NCBI RefSeq assembly: GCF_022662495.1
Contig: NZ_JAKPBU010000001.1
Span: 1-64,000, forward strand
From: Lysobacter sp. M2-1
Lineage (GTDB): Bacteria; Pseudomonadota; Gammaproteobacteria; Xanthomonadales; Xanthomonadaceae
Reading direction: 5' to 3'
Length of the DNA stretch: 64,000 nucleotides
Both the position numbers and the translations under genes were made by a program. A model generated the notes under the pieces. That model was not told the DNA's origin, did no database searches, and saw only the letters and a program-made list of their open reading frames with translations. How positions within the stretch are numbered: position 1 is the first letter of the stretch; the number at the start of each line of letters is the position of its first letter. Shown here one piece after another: positions 46,115 through 54,336 of the stretch.

Positions 46115-46645
46115 ATGAAGGCAGTTTCTTGGAAGGTGGCTTGGATCGGCATGGCCTTGGCCATCGGTATGGCGTCGCAAGCCGGCGCATCTGCTTCCAC
46201 CTCTCCGGTGGATCAGCAGCAGGCTGCCGACGCACAAGTGGCGAAGATCGGGGATCCGGCGCGGTACCTGGCCAACCAGCGCGAAAAGGTCGCCGCCGCA
46301 AAATCGGGAAAGAACGGCAAGATCAGTTCTCACGATATCCGCCGCCTTGAGGCAGCCGAACGAGAGATCGAGCGACTGGTCTCTGGGCGCAACAATCTCA
46401 ACGATCTAAACTCGGCCGAACGCGTCACCGTCTACAACGCCCAGGAAACCATCGCGGGCATCACCTCGGGTGAGGATCGCACACGGATGGTCTGCAAGCG
46501 TCGTCAGCTCGCCGGTACCCGGCTGCATACGACCGAATGCCTGACCAAGGAACAATCCGATGCGCGCGCCGCGGCTGCGAAGGAGGCAACCCGCAGCACG
46601 CAGAATCCCAGCTGTGTGCCGGGAGAAACATCCTCCTGTAACTGA
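46115..46645 (+). CDS. Secreted four-cysteine protein B
   Basis: A 176-residue paralog of protein A. It has a signal peptide (about residues 1-25), a short linker, then RLVSGRNNLNDLNSAERVTV and NAQETIAGI. The C-terminal Cys spacing is C-x14-C-x24-C-x7-C, identical to A, ending NPSCVPGETSSC. Similarity extends through the RLI/V-G-x-x-x-LN-x-L and NAQETI segments. GGAG at 46104-46107 decides ATG 46115 over ATG 46100. The region before it is structured. Function is unknown; four conserved Cys suggest disulfides in the periplasm or outside. Confidence 0.72.
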   Translation: MKAVSWKVAWIGMALAIGMASQAGASASTSPVDQQQAADAQVAKIGDPARYLANQREKVAAAKSGKNGKISSHDIRRLEAAEREIERLVSGRNNLNDLNSAERVTVYNAQETIAGITSGEDRTRMVCKRRQLAGTRLHTTECLTKEQSDARAAAAKEATRSTQNPSCVPGETSSCN

Positions 46646-46663
46646 AACCGCGCGAGCGGTTTC
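46644..46663 (+). terminator. Hairpin at the end of protein B gene
   Basis: GAAACCGC-GCGA-GCGGTTTC forms a perfect eight-base stem with a GNRA loop, starting inside the stop codon. No long T-run follows, so it may be a weak terminator or an RNA-end protector. Confidence 0.5.
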
Positions 46664-47082
46664 ACCCTGAACACAGGACGATCCCGATCCGTCGAAAGGA
46701 TGGGTGCTTAAACGCAGGCTAACCAGCGCTGTCAGCGTGTCTGGCAGCGCTGGTACGTGAGTTGGAATGAAGGCGCGCAAAGCGCCTCTGACGCGCGCCT
46801 TGCGTCCTCTCCTGAATAATTCGATGGTTGCCGCATAGAGCGCACAATGCGCAGGCCGCCGCCTGGAGTCCGTCATCCCAACAGCACGCTTCGTGCGGTG
46901 CACCATCGCCGCGCGGTGGGATGCGCGCCGCCACCGGAACGATCATGGCTTCCGCCCCCACGACCGCGCAGAAACGTGCCAAGTGGACCTTGAAAGACGG
47001 GAAATTCCGGAGCAGCATCCGCCTGCCGGGTAGGCGTAGTCACACCTGATTCGCGCGCCAAAGGGTGCGCAGGCTGGTTCCT
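46664..47082. other. Gene-free stretch with an inverted repeat
   Basis: About 420 bases without a convincing gene. ACCAGCGCTG (46722-46731) and CAGCGCTGGT (46745-46754) form a perfect 10-bp inverted repeat with a 13-base loop. GGCGC/GCGCC hairpins follow near 46771-46787. A short plus-strand frame at 46828-47049 lacks a ribosome site, signal or recognisable domain and is not called. Confidence 0.5.
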
Positions 47083-48186
47083 ATGAAGCTGTCCAGATTA
47101 TCGATGGTGGCCGTGCTGCTGGCGCTGGCCACGGTGACCCCCGTGTGGGCCCAGGTCGAGCAGCCCGCGGCGGCAACGCCCCCAGATCCCGCAACCATCG
47201 TGGCCATCCCGCCCGAACTCGAGGCGCTGGTGCGCGAACGCGTCATCCGGACGACCACTTCGCACGAGCGGCGGCTGGACAAGCTTGTGGACCTGCTGTT
47301 CGGTCCGCAAGGCCTCGCCCTCGAATACGATGGCAGCCGGACCCGCACCATCAGCGAGGCGTTCACCGACCGCAAGGCCAACTGCCTGTCGTTCTCGCTC
47401 ATGTTCGTCGCGCTGGCGCGGCGTGCTGGCATCGATGCCCACGTGCAGGAAACCGACCACGTGCTGGCTTGGCAGGGTGATGGCGTGCTGTATGGCAACG
47501 GGCATGTCAACGTCGCTGTGAAGGTCGGGCGCGCGCGCAAGACCGTCGACATCGACCGGAGCGTGGTGAGCATCCGCGGCACCCAGCGGGCGATCTCCGA
47601 TGAGCGCGCACTTGCGCATTTCTACAACAATCGCGGCGCCGAGCTGATGGGCCAGGGACAATTGCCGGCCGCGGGCCTGCACATGGCCATGGCCATCCGG
47701 ATGGAACCCGAATTCGTGGGCGCATGGAGCAATCTCGGCGTCCTGCACATGCGCGAGGGTTCCCTGCAGGAAGCCGAGCGCGCCTATCTGGCCGCTCTGG
47801 AACGCAACAAGAAGCACGCGCCGGCTTTGTCGAACCTGGTCAATCTGTACCGTCAAGTGGGCGACGACCGGCGTCGGGCCGAATTCGAACGGCGGCTCTA
47901 TGAAGTGCAGCGCAGGGATCCCTTCCACCAGATCATCCTCGCGCTGAGCTACGAGAAGAGCCACAACTATGCTGCTGCGGTTGAGCACTTCCGCCGCGCG
48001 ATCAGGCTCAAGGCAAGGGATCACTTCGTTTACTACGGGTTGGCGCGTTCGTACGCGCACCTGGGCGACACCCGGCGGGCCGCAGACGCACTGGTGCGGG
48101 CACGTGACGTCGCCGGCGACCAGGGCCACATGTACCAGGCGAAACTCGAACAACTGCGACGCAGCCACGCATCCCTGATGCATTAA
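47083..48186 (+). CDS. Transglutaminase-like and TPR protein
   Basis: A 367-residue exported protein. After a signal peptide (ending near VWAQ), a transglutaminase-like/Cys-protease fold carries the triad C101 (DRKANCLSFSL), H141 (NGHVNVAV) and D156 (TVDIDRS). From about residue 185, TPR repeats follow (ALAHFYNNRGAELM, VGAWSNLGVLHMREGSL and later). Members of this fold can be peptidases, cross-linkers or scaffolds; the triad is intact here. The TPR part again points to a protein partner. It sits at the end of the locus, before the convergent pckG. Confidence 0.82.
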   Translation: MKLSRLSMVAVLLALATVTPVWAQVEQPAAATPPDPATIVAIPPELEALVRERVIRTTTSHERRLDKLVDLLFGPQGLALEYDGSRTRTISEAFTDRKANCLSFSLMFVALARRAGIDAHVQETDHVLAWQGDGVLYGNGHVNVAVKVGRARKTVDIDRSVVSIRGTQRAISDERALAHFYNNRGAELMGQGQLPAAGLHMAMAIRMEPEFVGAWSNLGVLHMREGSLQEAERAYLAALERNKKHAPALSNLVNLYRQVGDDRRRAEFERRLYEVQRRDPFHQIILALSYEKSHNYAAAVEHFRRAIRLKARDHFVYYGLARSYAHLGDTRRAADALVRARDVAGDQGHMYQAKLEQLRRSHASLMH

Positions 48187-48247
48187 CGCATCGCCCGCCC
48201 TTCACGCGCATAGACGTCGCGCTGGCGATGCGGGTCTGCCGACGGCC

Positions 48248-50023
48248 TCACCCCAACGCGGATTGGATGCGGCGCGCCTCTTCGCGCAACGCCTCCGGCA
48301 TGCGCGGGCCGTACTCCTCCAGGCCAGCGCTGATCGCCTCGAACTCCCGGACCCAACTCGCCCGATCGATTCCGAACAGACTCGATTCGGCCTCGTCGGA
48401 CAACTCGATGCCGTCAAGATTCAGATCGCAGGGACGCGGCATGATGCCGATCGGCGCCTCCTGCCCACCGGCCTGGCCCTGCACGCGGCCGATGATCCAT
48501 TCCAGCACTCGCAGATTGTCGCCGAAGCCCGGCCACAGGAACCTGCCGTCGCTGCCCTTGCGGAACCAGTTGACGTGGAAGATCTTCGGCAATTGCGCAG
48601 CCGGCTGGTCGAACGAGAGCCAGTGGGCGAAGTAGTCGGCGAAGTTGTAGCCGCAGAAGGGCTTCATCGCCATTGGATCGCGGCGGACCACGCCCACCTG
48701 GCCGGTGGCCGCCGCGGTGGTTTCCGAACCCATCGCCGCGCCGACCAGCACGCCGTGGGTCCAGTCGCGCGCTTCGAACACTAGCGGCACCAGCGACGCG
48801 CGGCGGCCCCCGAACACGATCGCGGAAATCGGCACGCCCTGCGGATCCTCGGCACGCGGGGAATAGCTCGGGCACTGCGCCGCGCTGACCGTGAAACGCG
48901 AGTTCGGATGCGCCGCCGGACCGTTGGCCGGGTCGAAGTCGCGGCCACGCCAGTCCTGCGCCGGGGTCCGGTCGTCGAGCCCTTCCCACCACGGCTGTCC
49001 GTCGTGGGTTACGGCGACATTGGTATAGATCGTGTCGCGGCCGATCGTGGTCAATGCATTGGGATTCGAGTTCGCACTGGTTCCGGGCGCGACGCCGAAG
49101 AAGCCGGCTTCGGGATTGATCGCGTACAAGCGGCCATCGGGACCGGGCCGCATCCAGCAGATGTCGTCGCCGATGGTCCAGACCTTCCAGCCAGCCTCGC
49201 GGTAGGACTCTGGCGGGATGAGCATCGCCAGGTTGGTCTTGCCGCAGGCGCTGGGGAAGGCGGCCGCGATGTAGTGGGTTTCACCCTGCGGGTTCTCGAT
49301 GCCGACGATCAGCATGTGCTCGGCCAGCCAGCCTTCGCTGCGCGCCTGGTGCGAGGCGATGCGCAGGGCGTGGCATTTCTTGCCGAGCAGGGCATTGCCG
49401 CCATAGCCCGAGCCGAACGACTTGATCGTCAGCTCTTCCGGGAAATGCATGATGAAGCGACGCTCGGGGTCGAGTTCGCCGATCGAGTGCAGGCCCTTCA
49501 CGAACGCGCCGCCCTCGCGCTCGATCCTCGCCAGCGCCGCATCGCCCATGCGCGTCATGATCCGCATGTTGGCCACCACGTAGGGCGAATCGGTGATCTC
49601 CACGCCGCAGCGCGAGATCGGCGAGTCGATCGGCCCCATGCAGTACGGGATCACGTACATCGTGCGGCCGCGCATGCAGCCGTCGAACAGCGCGTCCATC
49701 TTGGCGTGGGCCGCATCCGGCGCCATCCAGTGGTTGTTGGGGCCGGCGTCCTCGCGCTCGGGCGTGCAGACGTAGGTGAGATGCTCGACGCGTGCCACGT
49801 CGTCCGGGTCCGAGCGATGCAGCCAGCAACCCGGATGTGTGTCGGCGTTGAGCGCCAGCAAGGTGTCGTCGGCCTGCATCTGCGCGACAAGGCTGTCGTA
49901 TTCGGCCCGGGTGCCGTCGCACCAGTGGATGCGGTCGGGCCGGGTCAAGGCAGCCACTTCCGCAACCCACGCGTTCAAGGTCTCCAGCGCGGTCGGTGAG
50001 GAAGGTTTGCGGATCGCGTTCAT
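48248..50023 (-). CDS. pckG: Phosphoenolpyruvate carboxykinase (GTP)
   Basis: Converts oxaloacetate and GTP to PEP, GDP and CO2 for gluconeogenesis. The 591-residue protein has the P-loop FPSACGKTNLAM near residue 268 and the GTP-form FGGRRASLVPLV segment. The MKPFCGYNFADYF motif is also present. Length is right for the GTP class. The start at 50023 has a GAGG site nine bases upstream. It is 10 bases from the TetR-family gene on the same strand, so both may be co-transcribed. Confidence 0.96.
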   Translation of the reverse strand: MNAIRKPSSPTALETLNAWVAEVAALTRPDRIHWCDGTRAEYDSLVAQMQADDTLLALNADTHPGCWLHRSDPDDVARVEHLTYVCTPEREDAGPNNHWMAPDAAHAKMDALFDGCMRGRTMYVIPYCMGPIDSPISRCGVEITDSPYVVANMRIMTRMGDAALARIEREGGAFVKGLHSIGELDPERRFIMHFPEELTIKSFGSGYGGNALLGKKCHALRIASHQARSEGWLAEHMLIVGIENPQGETHYIAAAFPSACGKTNLAMLIPPESYREAGWKVWTIGDDICWMRPGPDGRLYAINPEAGFFGVAPGTSANSNPNALTTIGRDTIYTNVAVTHDGQPWWEGLDDRTPAQDWRGRDFDPANGPAAHPNSRFTVSAAQCPSYSPRAEDPQGVPISAIVFGGRRASLVPLVFEARDWTHGVLVGAAMGSETTAAATGQVGVVRRDPMAMKPFCGYNFADYFAHWLSFDQPAAQLPKIFHVNWFRKGSDGRFLWPGFGDNLRVLEWIIGRVQGQAGGQEAPIGIMPRPCDLNLDGIELSDEAESSLFGIDRASWVREFEAISAGLEEYGPRMPEALREEARRIQSALG

Positions 50024-50033
50024 GCGGGGAACC

Positions 50034-50651
50034 TCATGGCTGCGCCGCGGAATCCGCGGGCGCATCATTGGGAATCAGGGTGCTCATGACATGGTCGACG
50101 TAGCCTTCGAACTCGTCATGCTGCAGGCGCTGCTGGTGCAGCTGCATGTTGAGCTGGAGGAAGCCGACGTACGCCGCATATGCAAGGCGGGCGCGGTGTT
50201 GGGCGTCGGTGCGGCTCAGCCCAGCCTGGCGGAACGACGCGGCCAGCCAGTCGAAGCGGCGTTGGGAGACCCGGCCGATCACCGGACTCACGGTCGGGTG
50301 GTCGAGCGCCTTGAGCAGTTCGCTGTAGACGATGTGCGACTTGAATTCATGCGCGACCAGCTGGAACAGCGCGCGCAGGCGTTCGCGCGGATCCGATACG
50401 GCTTCGAGCTTGCCGAACACCATTTCCTGCTCGACTGCCTCCCAGCGTTCCAGTGCGGCCTGGAGCAGCGCATCGCGCGATGGAAAGTGCCAATAGAAGC
50501 TTCCCTTGGTCACGCCCAGGCGTCGCGCGAGCGGCTCGACCGCGACCGCAGCGACACCCTGCTCGGCGATCAGGTCCAGGGCGGCCTGGGCCCAGTCTTC
50601 TGCGCTCAGGCGGCCGTGGCGCTCGGCTTTGGTTGCAGCGGCAACAGTCAT
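50034..50651 (-). CDS. TetR family regulator
   Basis: A 205-residue repressor. The N-terminal helix-turn-helix is ALDLIAEQGVAAVAVEPLARRLGVTKGSFYWHF, split here as ALDLIAEQGVAAVAVEPLA and RRLGVTKGSFYWHF, the standard TetR DNA-binding pattern. The C-terminal ligand domain is about 140 residues long and not diagnostic. It faces fadE across a 229-base gap, so control of fatty acid oxidation with an acyl-CoA-type ligand is likely (inference). ATG 50651 is preferred to ATG 50669 since neither has a good ribosome site and 50651 is closer to the fold. It lies 10 bases before pckG. Confidence 0.88.
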   Translation of the reverse strand: MTVAAATKAERHGRLSAEDWAQAALDLIAEQGVAAVAVEPLARRLGVTKGSFYWHFPSRDALLQAALERWEAVEQEMVFGKLEAVSDPRERLRALFQLVAHEFKSHIVYSELLKALDHPTVSPVIGRVSQRRFDWLAASFRQAGLSRTDAQHRARLAYAAYVGFLQLNMQLHQQRLQHDEFEGYVDHVMSTLIPNDAPADSAAQP

Positions 50652-50778
50652 GGCACCCAGTGTAACCATACGCCCGTGTCCCCTACAGTATCGAAGTCAC
50701 TGAAAACGCTTACAAATCCGTATGTTGCGGTGCGCAACGCGATTCAAACGCGTGATTGACAGGCGCGCGCGCGCCTGC

Positions 50779-50796
50779 CCATACTGCTACGTATGG
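50779..50796. promoter_or_regulatory. Operator-like palindrome before fadE
   Basis: CCATAC-TGCTAC-GTATGG is an 18-bp inverted repeat between the divergent TetR-family and fadE genes. A possible fadE promoter (TTGCCG at 50803-50808 and TATAGT at 50828-50833, spacer 19) lies just downstream. A (GC)-rich palindrome, AGGCGCGCGCGCGCCT, is adjacent at about 50761-50776. The site is a fair candidate for the TetR-family regulator. Confidence 0.5.
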
Positions 50797-50880
50797 TACG
50801 GGTTGCCGGTGCAGGGGCCGCCCCGCCTATAGTCCATTCCTACGTGTTCCTGGCCGCGCCACGGCCAGCCGGAGCTTCCA

Positions 50881-53361
50881 ATGAGCGTCGCGATCCCGTT
50901 CCTGGCCTTCCTGTTCGCCGGCGCGTTCGCCGCCTATCACCGCCTGCGCCTGTGGCTCTGGGCAGCGCTGACCTTGCTGCTGCTGACCGCCTGCTGGTTC
51001 CTGGGTGCGGATCCGACCGCCACGCTGGCGGCGGCGGTCATCGTCGCGCTGATCGCGATCCCGCTGCTGCTGCCTTTCCTGCGCAAGCCGTTGATCACCG
51101 CGCCGCTGCTCAAGTTCTATACCCGACTGCTTCCGCCCTTGTCGGATACCGAGCGCACCGCGCTGGAATCGGGCACGGTCGGTTTCGAGGGCGAACTGTT
51201 CTCGGGCAAACCCGAATGGGACAAGCTGCTCGCGCTACCCAAGCCGCAACTGACGGCGGAGGAACAGGCCTATCTGGACGGTCCGTGCGAAGAGCTGTGC
51301 CGCATGGTCGATGACTGGGACATCACCCACGTGCGCGCCGACCTGCCGCCCGAACTGTGGGATTACGTGAAGCGCAACAAGTTCTTCGGACTCAATATCC
51401 CGAAGGAATACGGCGGCCTGGGCTTCTCGGCGCTGATGAACCACAAGGTCATCCAGAAGCTCGCGTCGATCTCGACCGTGGTGAGTTCCACCGTCGGCGT
51501 GCCCAATTCGCTCGGGCCGGCCGAGCTACTGATGCATTACGGCACCGAAGAACAGAAGCGCCACTATCTGCCACGCCTGGCCGATGGGCGCGAGGTGCCA
51601 TGTTTCGCCCTGACCGGACCGTTCGCCGGCTCGGATGCGACGTCGATCCCGGACTACGGCATCGTCTGCAAGGGCGTGTGGAACGGCGAGGAAACGCTCG
51701 GTTTCCGGCTCACGCTCAACAAGCGTTACATCACCCTGGCGCCGGTGGCGACGCTGATCGGCGTGGCGTTCCGAATGTACGACCCGGACGGGCTGCTTGG
51801 CGACAAGCGCGACATCGGCATTTCGCTGGCATTGGTGCCGCGTGATGTTTCCGGCCTGGACATCGGGCGCCGCCACTTTCCGCTCAACTCGCCGTTCCAG
51901 AACGGGCCGATCCGTGGCAAGGACATCTTCATTCCGCTCAGCCAGCTCATCGGCGGACGCGAGAAGGCCGGCCACGGCTGGCAGATGCTGATGGAATGCC
52001 TGTCGATCGGGCGCTCGATCACCCTGCCCTCGACCGCCAGCGGCGGCTCCAAGATCGGCGCGGTCGTGGTGGGCGCCTATGCGCGCATCCGCAAGCAGTT
52101 CGGCCTGTCCGTGGGCCGCTTCGAGGGCGTGGAGGAAGCGCTCGCACGCATCGCCGGCAAGGCCTACGCGATCAGCGCGCTGTCGCAGGCAACGGCGGCC
52201 GCCGTGGCGCGCGGCGAGAACCCGGCGGTTCCCTCGACCATCGCCAAATACCACTGCACCCAGATGGGGCGCGAAGTCGCCGTGGACATGATGGACATCC
52301 TCGGCGGCAAGGGAATCATCCTGGGACCGCGCAATTTCGCCGGGCGCGCCTGGCAGGCTTCGCCGATCGCGATCACGGTGGAAGGCGCCAACATCATGAC
52401 CCGCAGCCTGATGATCTTCGGCCAGGGCGCGATCCTGTGCCACCCGTGGGTGCTCAAGGAGATGAAGGCCGCGCAGCTCGCCGACCCAAAGCAGCGGATC
52501 GACGAATTCGACTGCAACCTGTTCGGCCATATCGGTTACGCGATCAGCAACGCAGTACGCAGCTGGTGGTATGGCTTGACTAGTTCCAAGCTCGGCGCCG
52601 CGCCCGGCGACGACTACACCCGCCGGTTCTTCCGCAAGCTCAACCGCTATTCGGCCGCGCTGTCGGTGATGGCCGACACCTCGATGTTGCTGCTCGGCGG
52701 CAAGCTCAAGTTCAAGGAATCGCTGTCCGGGCGCCTGGGCGATGTGCTCAGCCAGCTGTACATCGCCAGCGCCATGCTCAAGCGCTACCAGGACGAGGGC
52801 GCACCCGTGGGCGACCAGCCTTTGCTGGCCTGGGCCTTCCACGACGCGGTCAACAAGATCGAAACGGCCCTGTCGGGCGCGCTGCGCAACTTCCCGATCC
52901 GTCCGGTCGGCTGGCTGCTATGGCTGGTGATCTTTCCCTGGGGTCGTCGCGCACAAGCACCCAGCGATCGCCTGGGCCATCGCGCCGCCTCGCTGCTGAT
53001 GACGCCCTGCGACGCGCGCGACCGCCTGGCCGAAGGCGTGTTCATCGCGCCGACCATGCACAATCCCGCCGGCCGCATCAACAGCTATCTGCCCAAGGTC
53101 ATCCTCGCCGATCCGGTCGAGCGCAAGTTCCTCAAGGCGCTGAAGAACAGCGACATCGAGGCCTGGGAGTTCACCGCCCAGCTCGACGAAGGAGTGAAGG
53201 AAGGCTGGATCACCGCCGACGAGCGCAAGCAGCTCGAAGAGCTGCGCGAGATCACCCTGGACGCGATCACCGTGGATGATTTCGATACGGAAGAACTGCG
53301 TTCGGCCGGCTACCGCGACCTGTACGGCGAAGGCGCGCGCGCGCCGCGGGCGGCAGCCTGA
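50881..53361 (+). CDS. fadE: Acyl-CoA dehydrogenase, FadE type
   Basis: First step of fatty acid beta-oxidation, making trans-2-enoyl-CoA with FAD. The 826-residue protein has two N-terminal membrane helices (residues 5-65), the acyl-CoA dehydrogenase domains with CFALTGPFAGSDATSIPDYG and IEALGGKG-like MDILGGKGIILG, and a C-terminal DUF1974 extension. This matches proteobacterial FadE, which is much larger than mitochondrial enzymes. It is divergent from a TetR-family regulator and followed by a thioesterase-like gene. Confidence 0.95.
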   Translation: MSVAIPFLAFLFAGAFAAYHRLRLWLWAALTLLLLTACWFLGADPTATLAAAVIVALIAIPLLLPFLRKPLITAPLLKFYTRLLPPLSDTERTALESGTVGFEGELFSGKPEWDKLLALPKPQLTAEEQAYLDGPCEELCRMVDDWDITHVRADLPPELWDYVKRNKFFGLNIPKEYGGLGFSALMNHKVIQKLASISTVVSSTVGVPNSLGPAELLMHYGTEEQKRHYLPRLADGREVPCFALTGPFAGSDATSIPDYGIVCKGVWNGEETLGFRLTLNKRYITLAPVATLIGVAFRMYDPDGLLGDKRDIGISLALVPRDVSGLDIGRRHFPLNSPFQNGPIRGKDIFIPLSQLIGGREKAGHGWQMLMECLSIGRSITLPSTASGGSKIGAVVVGAYARIRKQFGLSVGRFEGVEEALARIAGKAYAISALSQATAAAVARGENPAVPSTIAKYHCTQMGREVAVDMMDILGGKGIILGPRNFAGRAWQASPIAITVEGANIMTRSLMIFGQGAILCHPWVLKEMKAAQLADPKQRIDEFDCNLFGHIGYAISNAVRSWWYGLTSSKLGAAPGDDYTRRFFRKLNRYSAALSVMADTSMLLLGGKLKFKESLSGRLGDVLSQLYIASAMLKRYQDEGAPVGDQPLLAWAFHDAVNKIETALSGALRNFPIRPVGWLLWLVIFPWGRRAQAPSDRLGHRAASLLMTPCDARDRLAEGVFIAPTMHNPAGRINSYLPKVILADPVERKFLKALKNSDIEAWEFTAQLDEGVKEGWITADERKQLEELREITLDAITVDDFDTEELRSAGYRDLYGEGARAPRAAA

Positions 53362-53389
53362 TTCCCGGCCCATCGCACGAGAAACGCCA

Positions 53390-53872
53390 GTGCCGGCTTC
53401 GGTCCTGACGCTCTACAACCGCCTTGCCCGCAATCCGGCCGGCCGCTGGCTGTTCTCGCGCCTGATCTGCCTGAAGGCGCCCTACTTCGCCAGCATCGCC
53501 CCGCGCATCGAATCGCTCGAACCCGGTCGCGGCGTGGCGACGCTACGGCACCGGCGCCGTGTGACCAACCATATCGGCAGCGTGCACGCGATCGCGTTGT
53601 GCAACCTGGCCGAGTTCATCGGCGGTTTGACGACGGAAGTCAGCCTTCCGGCTTCGATGCGCTGGATCCCGAAAGGGATGACGGTCGAATATCTGAAGAA
53701 AGCGATGGGAACGATGCGTGCGGTCGCCACGCCGGAGTTTGCTCCGACTGCATCGGAAACCGGCTATGCGCTACCGGTGCTGGTGGACGTGACCAATACC
53801 CAGGGCGAGGCCGTGTTCCAGGCTCGCATCGCGATGTGGGTATCGCCGAAGCCGTCGCCCGGCGCCAGATAG
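53390..53872 (+). CDS. DUF4442/hotdog-fold thioesterase-like protein
   Basis: A 160-residue protein with the hotdog fold of the DUF4442 group, related to acyl-CoA thioesterases. The segment HIGSVHAIALCNLAEFIGG resembles the helix of the fold with its catalytic-like residues, and WIPKGMTVEYLKKA follows. It starts with GTG 53390, 28 bases after fadE, so a joint role in fatty acid metabolism is likely. The substrate is unknown. Confidence 0.82.
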   Translation: MPASVLTLYNRLARNPAGRWLFSRLICLKAPYFASIAPRIESLEPGRGVATLRHRRRVTNHIGSVHAIALCNLAEFIGGLTTEVSLPASMRWIPKGMTVEYLKKAMGTMRAVATPEFAPTASETGYALPVLVDVTNTQGEAVFQARIAMWVSPKPSPGAR

Positions 53873-53914
53873 CCGCGCCATGCGCGCATCGCGATCGTCC
53901 GGCCTGCGTGGACG

Positions 53915-54265
53915 CTACACGATTTGCCAGGCCGCAATCGCCAACAGTGCAGGCAACCCCTGCACGAAGAAGATCTGCCGGTTCACGGTCATCGCGCCGT
54001 AAACCCCGGCGACCAGGACGCAGGCCAGGAAGAACAGCACGAACTCGCTCGCGCCGGTCGCGATCCCGTACAGCAGACCCACCGCGAGAAAACCGTTGTA
54101 GAGCCCCTGGTTGGCCGCAAGCACGCGGGTGGCTTCCGCCTTCTCGCGTGTATTGCGAAAAGTCTTCAATCCCAGCGGCCGGGTCCACAGGAACATTTCC
54201 AGGACCAGGAAGTACAGGTGCAGCAGCGCGACCAGCAGGGTCAGCACGGTGGCGACGACTGACAT
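53915..54265 (-). CDS. DUF1304 membrane protein
   Basis: A 116-residue integral membrane protein with about four helices: MSVVATVLTLLVALLHLYFL, FLVLEMFLWTRPLGLKTF, LYNGFLAVGLLYGIATGA, and a final helix. The TRPLGLKTFRNT and AANQGLYNGFLA motifs are characteristic of DUF1304. Function is unknown. The start at 54265 is the first Met of the first helix; an earlier ATG would add a hydrophilic leader. It stands between the fadE unit and the DUF4097 operon. Confidence 0.88.
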   Translation of the reverse strand: MSVVATVLTLLVALLHLYFLVLEMFLWTRPLGLKTFRNTREKAEATRVLAANQGLYNGFLAVGLLYGIATGASEFVLFFLACVLVAGVYGAMTVNRQIFFVQGLPALLAIAAWQIV

Positions 54266-54336
54266 GGATTCCCCAGAACGCGAAGGCCCGCCGCGAGTGT
54301 ACGCGGCGGGCACATGGATAGGCATTTTCCCGGCGC

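Noticed and set aside
46828-47049. Short plus-strand frame of 73 codons
   Set aside because: No ribosome site, no signal peptide and no recognisable domain.
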